DNA from: Streptomyces tardus
GTDB taxonomy: Bacteria; Actinomycetota; Actinomycetes; Streptomycetales; Streptomycetaceae
Assembly (NCBI RefSeq): GCF_018101125.2
Contig: NZ_JAELVF020000001.1
Location: 2,399,234 to 2,463,233 of the forward strand
Reading direction: 5' to 3'
DNA length: 64,000 nt
Made by a program: the position numbers and the translations under genes. The notes below the pieces were generated by a model that was not told where the DNA came from, searched no databases, and saw only the letters and a list, made by a program, of their open reading frames with translations. Positions within the stretch are counted from its first letter, which is position 1; every line of letters begins with the position of its first letter. Shown one piece after another: positions 1 through 8,918 of this stretch.

Positions 1-805
1 GCCGCAGTACCACCGCTATGTCGCTGTCGGCGACAGCCAGACCGAGGGCGTCGGCGACGGCGACGACGCCGGCGGGCTGCGCGGCTGGGCGGACCGCCTC
101 GCCGTCCGGCTGGCCGCCGAGAACCCGGAACTGGGCTACGCCAACCTCGCCGTCCGGGGCCGTACGGCGCAGCAGATTCATGCCGAACAGCTGGCTCCCG
201 CACTGGAGTTGAAGCCCGACCTGGTCAGCATCGTCGCCGGGATGAACGACCTGATGCGGCCCCGGTGCGACATTGCGGAGGTGGCGGACCACCTGGAGGC
301 GATGTTCGCCGCGTGCACCGAGGCCGGTGCCGAGGTCGCCACCTTCACCTTTCCGGACGTGTCCCGCTTCTCGCCGTTCGCCCGGCCGCTGCTGCCGCGT
401 GTCGTCGCGCTCAACTCCCGGGTGCGCGAGCTGAGTTCGCGGTACGGAGTGCACTTGGCGGAGATGTACGGGACGCCGGTGGTCACCGATGCACGGCTGT
501 GGAGCCCCGACCGGCTGCATGCCGGTCCGCTCGGCCACCAACTGCTCGCCGACGCCGTCGCCGAGGTGCTCGGGCTCCCCGATGCGGACGACTCCTGGAC
601 CCGCCCGCTCGCGCCACGTCCGGCTCCCGGACTGTCGGCGACGGTGGCCACCGAGCTGAGGTGGGTCGGTACGTTCCTCGGACCGTGGCTCGGCCGTCGG
701 CTGCGCGGTCGCTCCTCCGGCGACGGGCGCACGGCCAAACGCCCGCAGCTTCTGCCCGCGGAGCCCCTGACCCTGCCCCTGCCCCTGCCGGACAGCCTCG
801 GCTGA
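1..805 (+). CDS. SGNH/GDSL-family hydrolase, 5'-truncated by the window edge
   Basis: The frame is open from base 2, so only the last 267 residues are visible and the true start lies upstream. Block I, GDSQTEG, holds the nucleophilic Ser (visible residue 12). GMND supplies the block III oxyanion Asn, and DRLH near visible residue 175 supplies the Asp/His pair of block V. This order is diagnostic of SGNH esterases/lipases, which hydrolyse acyl or acetyl esters. The visible part begins almost at block I, so little beyond a start or signal region is missing. After the catalytic domain comes a basic, Pro/Leu-rich tail of about 80 residues with no recognised domain. It ends 182 bp before the oppositely oriented T4SS-like set and is probably unrelated to it. 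The natural substrate cannot be predicted. Confidence 0.85.
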   Translation, partial: PQYHRYVAVGDSQTEGVGDGDDAGGLRGWADRLAVRLAAENPELGYANLAVRGRTAQQIHAEQLAPALELKPDLVSIVAGMNDLMRPRCDIAEVADHLEAMFAACTEAGAEVATFTFPDVSRFSPFARPLLPRVVALNSRVRELSSRYGVHLAEMYGTPVVTDARLWSPDRLHAGPLGHQLLADAVAEVLGLPDADDSWTRPLAPRPAPGLSATVATELRWVGTFLGPWLGRRLRGRSSGDGRTAKRPQLLPAEPLTLPLPLPDSLG

Positions 806-987
806 GGCGGCGAGAAGGCGCCGGACGCCGGACGGCGGACAGCGCGGGCCGTGGCGGTGGCGATGGCGGGCCGGTCGGGTGACGGCCGGCTGCTGCGCGC
901 GCGTACCTCAACGCCCCGCCAACGGGCCGTAGTTGACCGTGCCTGCCTGCGCGGCTTCGTCGCGTAAGTGCTCGTGCGCCGGTGCCG

Positions 988-2733
988 TCAGACGCGGGCG
1001 CGCAGCTCCGGCCACCAGGCGGCGGCCTGATCGGGGGAGCGGTGGTGTGCGTGGACGTCGAGCCCGTGGGTGGGGCCCTCGGCGAGGAGCACCGGCAGGG
1101 TGGGCAGCGGCGCCACGGTCGCCGGGGTGTCGAGGACCACGGTCATTGGTGGGTCGAGCCGGCCGGAGGATGACCGTGCGGCCATGCGGCGGCCGAGCTC
1201 GACCACGTGTGTGGTGAGGGCGGTGACCAGCGGCATCGCGCCCGGATCGCGGCGCGGGTCTTCCCGGGAATCGCCCAGCACATAGAGCGTTCCCCCTTCG
1301 GCGACGAATGATTCCAAGGCGAGGACATCGGCTCGGTTCGTCGTGCAGGAGTTGCGCACATGCAGCTGGGCCAGGCAGTCGAAGGCGTGCCGGATCAGCG
1401 CGGTCGCCTCGTCGCGCCGCTCCGGGTGGCCGATCAGCGCCGCCTCCAACTCGCCTGCCGCCCCCGAGTGGGCCGCCTTGTGCTTGCGCAGTATCCGCAC
1501 CGCGTCGCTCGCCGAACCGGCCACCGTCGTCCAGCGGTGTGCCTGCTTGAACGGCTGTCCGTCCACCGCCGCCGCGTGCAGGGCGCAGCGCAGCAGGGTG
1601 AGCGCGGTGTCGTGGGTCGCCTCGTCGATCTTCGCGGGGCTGCGTACGGGTGCGAGGAGGGCGGCGGCGCGCGAGGCGGCGGTCTCCATGTCCTGGCAGC
1701 CGCGCTCGGGCGACCAGCGCAGCCGTACGGGCGCGTCGGTGATGTGCGTCGGGTCGTACAGGTGCGTCGGCCCCAACTTGCCGCGTGCGCCCACCGTTTC
1801 GGCCCAGAGCGCCGGGTCGGAGGTGACGACCAGCGCCGGCCCGCTCGCCTCGGCCAGCACCTCCGCGGGGGACGCGTCGCGCGGCAGCGGCGCGGCGTCG
1901 GCCACCACCGACGAGGCGAACGGGGCGATCAGCGCGGCCGCCGACGCCCCCTGCCCGGCCTGCGGCCCGGCTTGGTCCTCGGCCCGGGGCGAGGTCTGCG
2001 GCTCGGGCCGGACGGGCTCGGGCCGGGCGGGCTGCGCGGCCGTTGCCTGCGGTACGTGCTGCGCCGCGGCAGCTGCTGCGGCGCCCGTACGGTCGTCGGA
2101 CGCCGTCTCCGGGTACGCGTGGGCCGCCGAACTGCCCGTCCCCGCGCCGAAGTTGACCTGCGTGGGTACGCCCGTCGCCGTCTCGTGCCCGGCAGGCGCC
2201 GCCGGGACGTCCCCGGGCACCTGCGCACCCGCACCCGCCGCGCCCGTACCTGCCCCGCCCGCGCCGGAGCGGCGCGTCGCGGCGCTCGCCCGGCGGGCTT
2301 CGGCGCCCGCGTGGCGGGCCTCCTCGCGCGCCGCCCGGCGCTCCGCGCGGCGGATGCGTCGCTTGGCCAGCGCGCTCATCACCACTACGGCCGCGGTGAA
2401 GAGCAGCATCAGCTGGCCCACCAGCAGGCCCCAGAACAGGCCGGGCCGGGCCAGCTCGTCCGCCGACGCCTGCGGCCAGGCGCTCGCCGGCTCGCCCGGT
2501 TCGCCGACCAGCGCACGCACCGCGCTCGCGCTCTGTCCGATGCTGACGCCGCTGGGCCAACTCCCGTGCGTCACCAGGGCGGAGAGGCCGGCGGCGAGCC
2601 AGACGAGGACCGTCGAGGAGAGCAGCAGGCCCAGCAGTCCGAGCAGCAGACCGTCCGGCACACCGCCGGAACTCCGGCCGCCGCCCTGCCGCCCGCCCGC
2701 GCCGCCGTACTCCGGGTACTCCGGCATTCTCAC
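988..2733 (-). CDS. VirD4/TraG-like coupling protein with degenerate ATPase motifs
   Basis: A 581-aa membrane protein. Two hydrophobic segments (about residues 27-53 and 100-122) are followed by a basic, Ala-rich, coiled-coil-like stretch, a Pro-rich linker to about 285, and a C-terminal domain that follows the TraG/VirD4 coupling-protein pattern. The passages LVVTSDPALW, HLYDPTH and RWSPERGCQD resemble the segments just after Walker A in that family. No P-loop (GxxxxGKS/T) precedes them, and the segment that should be Walker B reads VVLDTPATVAPLP, with Thr in place of the catalytic Glu. It therefore looks like a pseudo-ATPase. The GTG start overlaps the stop of the upstream VirB4-like gene by 4 bp (GTGA), so translation is probably coupled. 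An internal ATG six bases later is the alternative start. The family assignment is inference from motif order. Confidence 0.75.
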   Translation of the reverse strand: MRMPEYPEYGGAGGRQGGGRSSGGVPDGLLLGLLGLLLSSTVLVWLAAGLSALVTHGSWPSGVSIGQSASAVRALVGEPGEPASAWPQASADELARPGLFWGLLVGQLMLLFTAAVVVMSALAKRRIRRAERRAAREEARHAGAEARRASAATRRSGAGGAGTGAAGAGAQVPGDVPAAPAGHETATGVPTQVNFGAGTGSSAAHAYPETASDDRTGAAAAAAAQHVPQATAAQPARPEPVRPEPQTSPRAEDQAGPQAGQGASAAALIAPFASSVVADAAPLPRDASPAEVLAEASGPALVVTSDPALWAETVGARGKLGPTHLYDPTHITDAPVRLRWSPERGCQDMETAASRAAALLAPVRSPAKIDEATHDTALTLLRCALHAAAVDGQPFKQAHRWTTVAGSASDAVRILRKHKAAHSGAAGELEAALIGHPERRDEATALIRHAFDCLAQLHVRNSCTTNRADVLALESFVAEGGTLYVLGDSREDPRRDPGAMPLVTALTTHVVELGRRMAARSSSGRLDPPMTVVLDTPATVAPLPTLPVLLAEGPTHGLDVHAHHRSPDQAAAWWPELRARV

Positions 2734-4247
2734 GCCACCGTTTCGTCAGCCGTCGAACTGTGCTGCGCGGAACCACCCCGCCCGGGGAATCCGTGGCCCC
2801 GGTGGCCCGTCGCTCCGCCCGGCAGTGCGCCGGAGCTTCCGTCGTCCTTCTCGAAGGAGAGCGCCCGCCGTTCGGTCTCGGCCTCCAGCGCCTGGTCCAA
2901 CTCGTCCAGTTCCGAAGCCGGTTCGAGGCCGGGGCCGGGGGAGGACTCGGTCATCGCGCGGTCGGTGAAGACCAGCGGGCGTTCCGCCTCGCTCACCAGA
3001 TGCTTGACGACCTGCACGTTTCCGTTGACGTCCCACACTGCGATACCGGGCGCGAGCGTCGGGATGATCTCCACCGCCCAGCGCGGCAGCCCGAGCACCT
3101 GGCCGGTCGCCCGCGCCTCGTCGGCCTTCTGGGCGTAGACGGTCCGGGTCGAGGCCATCTTGAGGATCGCCGCGGCCTCGCGGGCGGCGGCGCCGTCGAC
3201 CACGTCGGAGAGGTGGTGCACTACGGCGACGAAGGAGAGGCCCAGCCGACGCCCGAACTTCAGCAGCCGCTGGAAGAGTTGGGCGACGAAGGGGCTGTTG
3301 ATGATGTGCCAGGCTTCCTCGACCAGGAAGATGCGCTTCTTGCGATCGGGCCTGATCCAGGTGTGCTCCAGCCAGACGCCGACGATCGCCATCAGGATCG
3401 GCATGGCTATGGAGTTGCGGTCGATGTGCGAGAGGTCGAAGACCGTCAGCGGCGCGTCCAGGTCGATGCCGACCGTCGTCGGCCCGTCGAACATGCCGCG
3501 CAGGTCGCCGTCGACGAGCCGGTCCAGGACCAGCGCCACGTCCAGGCCCCAGGAACGCACGTCCTCCAGCGCCACGTTCATCGCGAGCGCCGACTCCTCC
3601 TCGGGGTGGCGCAGCTGCTCGACGATGTCGGTCAGCACCGGTTGGCGTCCGACGACCGTGGAGTTGACGTAGCTGTGCGCCACCTTCAGCGCGAAGCCGG
3701 CGCGCTCGTCGAGCCCGTGGCCCATCGCCACCTCGATGATGGTGCGCAGCAGCGCCAGCTGGCCGGTGGTGGTGATCGACGGGTCGAGCGGGTTGAGGCG
3801 AATTCCCTTGTCCAGCGCGGCAGTCGGGTCGAGCCGGACCGGCGTGATGCCCAACTCCTCGGCGATCAGGTTCCATTCACCGACGCCGTCCTCGCCCTGT
3901 GCGTCGAGAACGACCACCTGCCGGTCGCGGAACCGGAGTTGGCGCAGCACGTACGTCTTCTCCAGCGCCGACTTGCCGTTGCCGGACTCGCCGAGCACCA
4001 GCCAGTGGGGGGCGGGCAGTTGCTGCCCGTAGAGCTGGAACGGGTCGTAGATGTAGCCCTTGCCGCTGTACACCTCGCGGCCGATGATGACGCCCGAGTC
4101 GCCGAGGCCGGGCGCGGCGGTCGGCAGATAGACGGCCTGCGCCTGCCCGGTGGAGGTGCGCACCGGCGTACGGGTCGTCTCGGTCTTGCCGAGTACGAAG
4201 CTGGTGAACGCGTCCGTGATCGCTGTGATGGGGTCAAATCCGGCCAT
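2730..4247 (-). CDS. VirB4/TrbE-like conjugation ATPase
   Basis: A 505-aa cytoplasmic ATPase of the HerA/VirB4 group. Walker A is GESGNGKS (residues 86-93) and Walker B is the hydrophobic run ending in LVEEAWH. A later FVAVVHHLSDV segment matches the sensor strand of the family. VirB4 proteins energise assembly and substrate passage in type IV secretion. It is much shorter than a full VirB4 (about 800 aa) because it lacks the N-terminal domain, which may be supplied by the SCO6880-type protein encoded upstream; that is inference. The ATG at 4247 was chosen because the protein reads sensibly from MAGFDP and GGAGCGGGCG-type purine-rich sequence lies just upstream; longer frames are low-complexity. 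A 291-bp gap separates it from the upstream gene. This is the only long break in an otherwise overlapping set, so it may have its own promoter. Confidence 0.88.
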   Translation of the reverse strand: MAGFDPITAITDAFTSFVLGKTETTRTPVRTSTGQAQAVYLPTAAPGLGDSGVIIGREVYSGKGYIYDPFQLYGQQLPAPHWLVLGESGNGKSALEKTYVLRQLRFRDRQVVVLDAQGEDGVGEWNLIAEELGITPVRLDPTAALDKGIRLNPLDPSITTTGQLALLRTIIEVAMGHGLDERAGFALKVAHSYVNSTVVGRQPVLTDIVEQLRHPEEESALAMNVALEDVRSWGLDVALVLDRLVDGDLRGMFDGPTTVGIDLDAPLTVFDLSHIDRNSIAMPILMAIVGVWLEHTWIRPDRKKRIFLVEEAWHIINSPFVAQLFQRLLKFGRRLGLSFVAVVHHLSDVVDGAAAREAAAILKMASTRTVYAQKADEARATGQVLGLPRWAVEIIPTLAPGIAVWDVNGNVQVVKHLVSEAERPLVFTDRAMTESSPGPGLEPASELDELDQALEAETERRALSFEKDDGSSGALPGGATGHRGHGFPGRGGSAQHSSTADETVA

Positions 4248-4538
4248 TCGCCCGCTCCTTCCTCGCCCTGCACACAGACCGCGCATCCCGCGCGGACCAC
4301 CTCGTACGTGTGCCGCGCGACGCCCCCGCGCCCCGCGGAGGCCGTACCGCGGACACGGTCCGCACCACGTCCGGGTCCCGTGCCACACGCGCACCCCGTA
4401 CCCCACTCGTACCCCGCGAGGCGACCGTCACCCGGGCGTCCGTTGCCCGGGCCCCCGTCGCACCGCCGCCGACCGCCTGCGTCGTGCGCGTCGCCGCGGT
4501 CGTCCCCGTGCGGTCCCGGCTCAGCTCCCGATCGCCGC

Positions 4539-6089
4539 TCAACGCTTGATACCGGTCGCGAACGGCATGGTGTTCACGAACGCCCGGTGGTGCTCGCGGT
4601 CGCACCACTCCAGCTTCAGGAAGCTCTTGCCCGCGGCTGCGCGGATGGTGCGCCTGTCCCGCACCAACGCGTCGGGGTTGCGGGAGGACACGGTCAGATA
4701 GCCGACCAGGTTCACTCCGGCCGCGCCGCTGGCGAGATCGTCGCCGCGCTGGTCGACGCGGCCGTGGGCGGCGACGTCGCGGGGGTCGATCGTACGGTTC
4801 ATCTTCGCCTGACGGGACGCGTCCGCCTCGTCGTTGGTCTTCTCCGTCAGCATCCGCTCGATGGCGACCTCGGTGGGCTCCAGGTCCATGCAGACCGCGA
4901 CCGTGCGGATCACGTCCGGTGTGTGGACGAGCAGCGGGGCGAGGAAGTTGACCCCGACCGGCGTCATCGGCCACTCCTTGACCCACGCCGTCGAGTGGCA
5001 CCACGGCTCGCGCGTCAGCGATTCGCGGGTCTTCGCCTGGAGGTACGTCGCCTCGGTCGCGTCGAGCTCGGCCGGCCAGGCGTTGCGCATCGTCATCGCC
5101 TGGAGGTGGTCGATCGGGTGGTCCGGGTCGTACATGGAGTGGATCAGCGAGGCCATCCGGCCCTGCCCGAGCGGCTGCCGCACCCGAATGTCCGCCTCGG
5201 TCAACCGGGCGCAGATGTCGGTGAGTTCACGCGTCATGATCAACGCGATGCCCTCGTCCTTGGAGAGCTTGCGCCCGCGCGAACTGCGCGCGGCCTTCGC
5301 CAGCGTGCTCGCCTCGGCCGCCAGCTCCCGCCCGTACGTCATACAGGCGACCAGATAGGCGCGGTGCTGCTCGCTGGAGGTCGACACCATCGACTGGAGC
5401 TGCTCGTAGGACTCCCGCAACCACTCCGGGGCGGCTGCGTCGCCGCGCTGGGCTACGTCCTTGGCGTGCGCGTCCGGGTCGGCGGGCAGCGTACGGGCCA
5501 GCATCTGGAGCCGGGTGACGTAGCCGTCGCCGTTGGCCACGTGCTTGAGCAGCGTGCCGAACCGGTCGACCAGCGCCTCCTGGTCCTCGCTGTCGCGCAG
5601 GCCCACACCCGGGCCCTCGATCTCGATGGCGGCCGTCACCGTACGGCGGTCGGCGTGCAGCAGCACCGCGATCTCGTCCGGCCCGAACGGTGCGGACAGC
5701 CAGCTGATCCGGCCCACCCCCGGCGGCGGCCCGACCTCCACCTCGCGCCCGTCCAGCCGAACCCCGGCCTCCGCGGCGTCCGAACGGTACACAGCATCTC
5801 CCTTGCGCAGCAGACGCCGGTACGAGCGCTTGATCTCGTACCAGCGGTAGAACGTCCGGCCCCCGTACGGCATGTACACCACCGCGAGCGCCAGCATGGG
5901 CAGGCCGACCAGCATCACGATCCGCAACGAGAGTACGGGCACCAGCAGGCCGCTCATCATGCCGAGGAACCCCCCGACGACGATCAGCGCGATCTCGCCG
6001 GTCTCCCGGTTCTTGCCGACGATCGCGTTCGGCCGTGCACGCCCGATGACGTACGTACGGCGCGGTGCGATGAGGTGCGGAGTGGTCAT
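4539..6089 (-). CDS. SCO6880-family PrgI-like membrane protein
   Basis: A 516-aa protein with two adjacent membrane helices near the N terminus (about residues 31-54 and 56-73), followed by a long soluble, mostly cytoplasmic region. It matches what I know of the SCO6880 family, a Streptomyces group whose N terminus resembles PrgI (Gram-positive T4SS inner-membrane component) and whose soluble part resembles the N-terminal region of VirB4. No Walker motifs are present, which agrees with a separate ATPase encoded next door. The start ATG overlaps the stop of the TrbL-like gene by 4 bp (ATGA), which fixes the start and implies coupled translation. Role inferred: an inner-membrane platform that partners the VirB4-like ATPase. 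Confidence 0.85.
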   Translation of the reverse strand: MTTPHLIAPRRTYVIGRARPNAIVGKNRETGEIALIVVGGFLGMMSGLLVPVLSLRIVMLVGLPMLALAVVYMPYGGRTFYRWYEIKRSYRRLLRKGDAVYRSDAAEAGVRLDGREVEVGPPPGVGRISWLSAPFGPDEIAVLLHADRRTVTAAIEIEGPGVGLRDSEDQEALVDRFGTLLKHVANGDGYVTRLQMLARTLPADPDAHAKDVAQRGDAAAPEWLRESYEQLQSMVSTSSEQHRAYLVACMTYGRELAAEASTLAKAARSSRGRKLSKDEGIALIMTRELTDICARLTEADIRVRQPLGQGRMASLIHSMYDPDHPIDHLQAMTMRNAWPAELDATEATYLQAKTRESLTREPWCHSTAWVKEWPMTPVGVNFLAPLLVHTPDVIRTVAVCMDLEPTEVAIERMLTEKTNDEADASRQAKMNRTIDPRDVAAHGRVDQRGDDLASGAAGVNLVGYLTVSSRNPDALVRDRRTIRAAAGKSFLKLEWCDREHHRAFVNTMPFATGIKR

Positions 6090-7363
6090 CGGCGGTTGCC
6101 TCCACCGCTGTTGCCCGAGTTGCCCTGACGCGGGGGCGGCGGGGCGGCGCTGCGCGAACCGTGCGCCGCGACGCCGCCGGCCACCGAGTTGGGCTGCTTC
6201 TGCTGGCCCTGCTGCGGGGCGGAGGAGGCGTTGCCGCCGCCGCGCGCCGAGTGGGTGTTGATGCCCTGCCGCAGCATCGCCGCCGGCGTGGACACCGCCG
6301 CCACCGCCTTGCCGGAGGCAGGATCGGCGCTCGCGGCCCGGTGCTTGACGATCTCGTCGCCGAATCCGGGTACGAAGCGGTAGATCATCGCCGAGGCGAA
6401 GATGGCCAGAATGATGATGGCCAGTCCGGAAACGATCGCCGAGAACGAGTCCGGGCCGTCTCCCGACGACAGCGCGCCGGCCAGGCCCAGCACGATCATG
6501 ATCACCGGTTTCACCAGGATCACCGCGATCATGATTCCGGCCCAGCGGCGGACGTGGCCCCAGAGGTTCTTGTCCACCAAACCGCTGTAGACGACCACGC
6601 CGAGCAGCGCACCGACGTACAACAGCGCGGCCCGGATGACCAGTTCGAGCCAGAGCACACCCGCGGCGAGCACCGAGACCAGCGAGACGACGATCAGCAT
6701 GATCGGCCCGCCGCCGATGTCCTCGCCCTTCTCCAGCGCCTCGGAGAACGTCCCGAAGAACTTGTCCGTCTCCGACCCCGTCCCCGAGGCGATGATGTCC
6801 GTCACCGCGTCGGTGGCCGAGACCATCGCGTACAGCGCCAGCGGGGTGAAGGCGGAGGCCAGCACCACCAGCCACAGGAAGCCGATCGCCTCACTGATCG
6901 CCGTCACCATCGGAACGCCCCTGATGGCGCGCTTGGTCACCGCCAGCAGCCACAGGATCAGCGTGAGGATCGTCGACGCGGCGAAGACCACGGCGTACTG
7001 GCGCAGGAACGCGGCGTTGGTGAAGTCCACGTCGGCGGTGGCGTTGACGGCGTCGGACAGCTTCTCGACCGTCCACGACGCCGCCTCGCCGCAGCCCCGC
7101 GCGAGCGCGGCGAGCGGGTCGAGAGTGTCGACCGTCTCGCTCCGCTCGTTCCCACCGCCGCCACCGCCACCGGTGGCGTCCTCACCCTCCTCGCAGTACT
7201 CGCGGGCCAAACCCGAGACCAGGTCGCAGGGGTCCTCGCTCTCCTCATCGCTCGGAGTAGGACTCGGGGAGGGGTCCGCCACGGCCGGACGAGCCATGGC
7301 CATGGCGAAAGCAGGGACTGCGAGTACCGGTGCCAGAACCCGTGGGAGTCGACTAGCGCGCAT
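6086..7363 (-). CDS. TrbL/VirB6-like polytopic membrane protein
   Basis: A 425-aa protein. A signal peptide (about residues 1-29, ending PAVA before Asp) is followed by an acidic, Gly-rich extracytoplasmic stretch (about 30-90). Five or six membrane helices fill about residues 105-345, and a Gly/Asn/Gln/Pro-rich tail of about 80 residues follows. A central multi-helix core with a long disordered tail is typical of TrbL/VirB6-type proteins, which form the membrane channel of type IV secretion systems. The chosen ATG (MRASRL) gives a proper signal peptide; longer readings add a basic N terminus without an obvious RBS. It overlaps the upstream VirB8-like gene by 11 bp and the downstream SCO6880-type gene by 4 bp. 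Assignment rests on topology and neighbours, not on a strict motif. Confidence 0.78.
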   Translation of the reverse strand: MRASRLPRVLAPVLAVPAFAMAMARPAVADPSPSPTPSDEESEDPCDLVSGLAREYCEEGEDATGGGGGGGNERSETVDTLDPLAALARGCGEAASWTVEKLSDAVNATADVDFTNAAFLRQYAVVFAASTILTLILWLLAVTKRAIRGVPMVTAISEAIGFLWLVVLASAFTPLALYAMVSATDAVTDIIASGTGSETDKFFGTFSEALEKGEDIGGGPIMLIVVSLVSVLAAGVLWLELVIRAALLYVGALLGVVVYSGLVDKNLWGHVRRWAGIMIAVILVKPVIMIVLGLAGALSSGDGPDSFSAIVSGLAIIILAIFASAMIYRFVPGFGDEIVKHRAASADPASGKAVAAVSTPAAMLRQGINTHSARGGGNASSAPQQGQQKQPNSVAGGVAAHGSRSAAPPPPRQGNSGNSGGGNRR

Positions 7364-8171
7364 ACGTGAACCCTCCGAACCCCTCCACCGCTTCGGCGAT
7401 CTCATCCGCCGAGGAGGCACGGTTGTCACCAGGCACCGGGCTGGGGCCCTCCGTCTGCTTCGAAGCAGTGATCTTCCAGTCACCGTTTGACCAGTTCAGA
7501 TTCTGGGTGACGGTGAACCAGGACTCCTTCACCGGCGTCGTCGAATCCTCGCCGGTGAGCCCGATCAGTCCCACGCACCAGACTTCCACCGTGGCCGAAT
7601 CCGACGTGTAGTCGGTCACCTTGGCGCCGATCGGCGTCGTGCGGGACACGAATGTGGAGCCCTCGGGCGCTTCGCCTGCTTCGTCCAGGCCGACGTTCTG
7701 AAGGAACTTCTCCGAGTACGCCTTGTCCAACCCGGGGCGCAGCTTGTCGCCGCTGCCAGTCGTGTAGATCGTGCTGACTATGGCGTCCCGCGAAGGCTTC
7801 TTGAACATCCCGTCTCCGCCCAGCGCCACCGCGTAGTTGGTGGCCGCGCTCTGGGCCCCCTGCTCGCTCTGGGCGAAGCCGGAGGGGATGCCGTCGCCCT
7901 TCCCCGGGACCGGCTTCTCGCCGGTGGGCGCGGTGGGACGGGCGTCCTCACCCTTCGCGTCGTCGCCGCGACCGCCGTCGCTCTCCTCGCCGCGTGTGGC
8001 GAACGCGATCGCGGCGATCAGCAGCATCACGACACCCACCACGACCAGCATGCTCTTGCCCGGTCGCATGGGGGCCGGTCTCGGGCCGCCCTCGTTCTCC
8101 GGCAGGCGCGTACGAGTGCCCTGACGGCCCGTCGTCGCGTGACCGCTCTCGTCGCCACCGCCGAAGCTCAT
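7353..8171 (-). CDS. VirB8/TcpC-like single-pass protein, first gene of the T4SS-like set
   Basis: A 272-aa protein: about 39 cytoplasmic residues, one membrane helix (about 40-58), an acidic/Gly-rich linker, and an extracytoplasmic domain from about 105 to the end. The outer domain has the length and alternating strand pattern of NTF2-like domains found in VirB8 and TcpC, periplasmic or wall-zone scaffolds of type IV secretion; this is inference from shape and position. The ATG start has no longer alternative of similar quality. It is the promoter-proximal gene of the minus-strand set. The 250 bp before it carry no gene but contain a GTCGAA/TTCGAC inverted pair (8209-8214 and 8229-8234), a possible regulator site. 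Confidence 0.7.
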   Translation of the reverse strand: MSFGGGDESGHATTGRQGTRTRLPENEGGPRPAPMRPGKSMLVVVGVVMLLIAAIAFATRGEESDGGRGDDAKGEDARPTAPTGEKPVPGKGDGIPSGFAQSEQGAQSAATNYAVALGGDGMFKKPSRDAIVSTIYTTGSGDKLRPGLDKAYSEKFLQNVGLDEAGEAPEGSTFVSRTTPIGAKVTDYTSDSATVEVWCVGLIGLTGEDSTTPVKESWFTVTQNLNWSNGDWKITASKQTEGPSPVPGDNRASSADEIAEAVEGFGGFTYAR

Positions 8172-8422
8172 GCTGCGCGTGCCCCCTCAGGCCGAACTGC
8201 CTACCAGTGTCGAACCATTGTCGCCTTATTCGACGGTAGCGGTGGCATCGGTCCTGTGGGGGCCTGGAGCACAATCCGCGAACCTCTCCCGGCAGCTGAG
8301 GGTCAACCGGGAGCGGTCCGTGCTCAGTTCGCGAAACGACAGGGACTCAGGCTACGAAGAGCTTCGAGAGCGCTGTGGGCGCCCTGAGCGCGGTCGTGGG
8401 AACCGTGTGACGTGTGTGGCGA

Positions 8423-8608
8423 TCACCGACCACCCAATCGCCCCTCCTCGCGTTCGGTCTGCTCGCGGTGGATCGGACAGCGGCACGGCGGCAGCGCCAT
8501 GCTCAGCTGGAACGGGCTGCACTCCTTGGCGTCCACGACGTGCTCGGCCTTGATGGTGCGACGTTCACCGGTACGGGGGTTCACTACGTACACCTTGATC
8601 CTCAACAT
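8423..8608 (-). CDS. 61-aa small protein of unknown function
   Basis: Not a recognised family. The frame could extend upstream, but the ATG at 8608 gives a compact 61-aa product. It starts with a short beta-rich segment (MLRIKVYVVNP) and carries a CRC-x2-H cluster near residue 42, with other polar residues around it; a small metal site is possible but unproven. It overlaps the 3' end of the 56-aa gene by 7 bp, so the two are almost certainly one transcript, divergent from the GntR gene. The tail is basic/acidic mixed and probably disordered. No membrane segment or signal peptide. Confidence 0.6.
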   Translation of the reverse strand: MLRIKVYVVNPRTGERRTIKAEHVVDAKECSPFQLSMALPPCRCPIHREQTEREEGRLGGR

Positions 8609-8772
8609 GGCACCGCCGAGGTGTGGAACAGCCTCCAGGCTGTCTGCTCGTACTCCCGCTCCGCGGCGAGCAGGTACGGCCGTACGAGCCGCGAGGCGTC
8701 CCCGTCCAACGGCTCTTCGAGCGCTTCGGTACGCCGCCATCTGGCAGCGATACGGGCGATAGCATCCTTCAT
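8602..8772 (-). CDS. 56-aa small helical protein, first of a divergent pair with the GntR gene
   Basis: Function not recognised. The 56-aa product is amphipathic and helical throughout (MKDAIARIAARW at the start, then a Leu/Glu/Arg-rich stretch). An ATG was chosen because a GAGG-type ribosome site lies just upstream; a TTG five codons earlier is the alternative. It sits 146 bp from the GntR start in divergent orientation, with an imperfect palindrome between, and overlaps the 61-aa gene by 7 bp. Such tiny gene pairs beside short GntR repressors recur in Streptomyces accessory segments (general knowledge), so regulation by the neighbour is likely. Confidence 0.6.
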   Translation of the reverse strand: MKDAIARIAARWRRTEALEEPLDGDASRLVRPYLLAAEREYEQTAWRLFHTSAVPC

Positions 8773-8870
8773 GTCGACCTGCCTCAAACCAGGTTGGCCA
8801 CGCCCCGGGACTGTTGACGCAGTCGCCGGGGTCTTCTGTCGCAGTCAACCTAAACCACATGAGTGCACCT

Positions 8871-8900
8871 GTCTACCCACGTATGCCCGTGTAGGTCTAC
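8871..8900. promoter_or_regulatory. candidate operator between the small genes and the GntR gene
   Basis: CTAC(C)CACG and CGTGTAG face each other around TATGCC, an imperfect inverted repeat with one bulged base, inside a segment bounded by GTCTAC direct repeats. It lies 19 bp before the GntR ATG, where an autorepressor would bind. No ribosome site is visible before that ATG, so the GntR mRNA may be leaderless and the palindrome may overlap its promoter. Binding is inference. Confidence 0.35.
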
Positions 8901-8918
8901 GTGTTCGAATAGTCGTTC

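Noticed and set aside
2760..6128. A 1,122-codon plus-strand frame opposite the T4SS-like genes
   Set aside because: Crosses three real minus-strand genes with intact motifs; composition is that of antisense to high-GC coding DNA.
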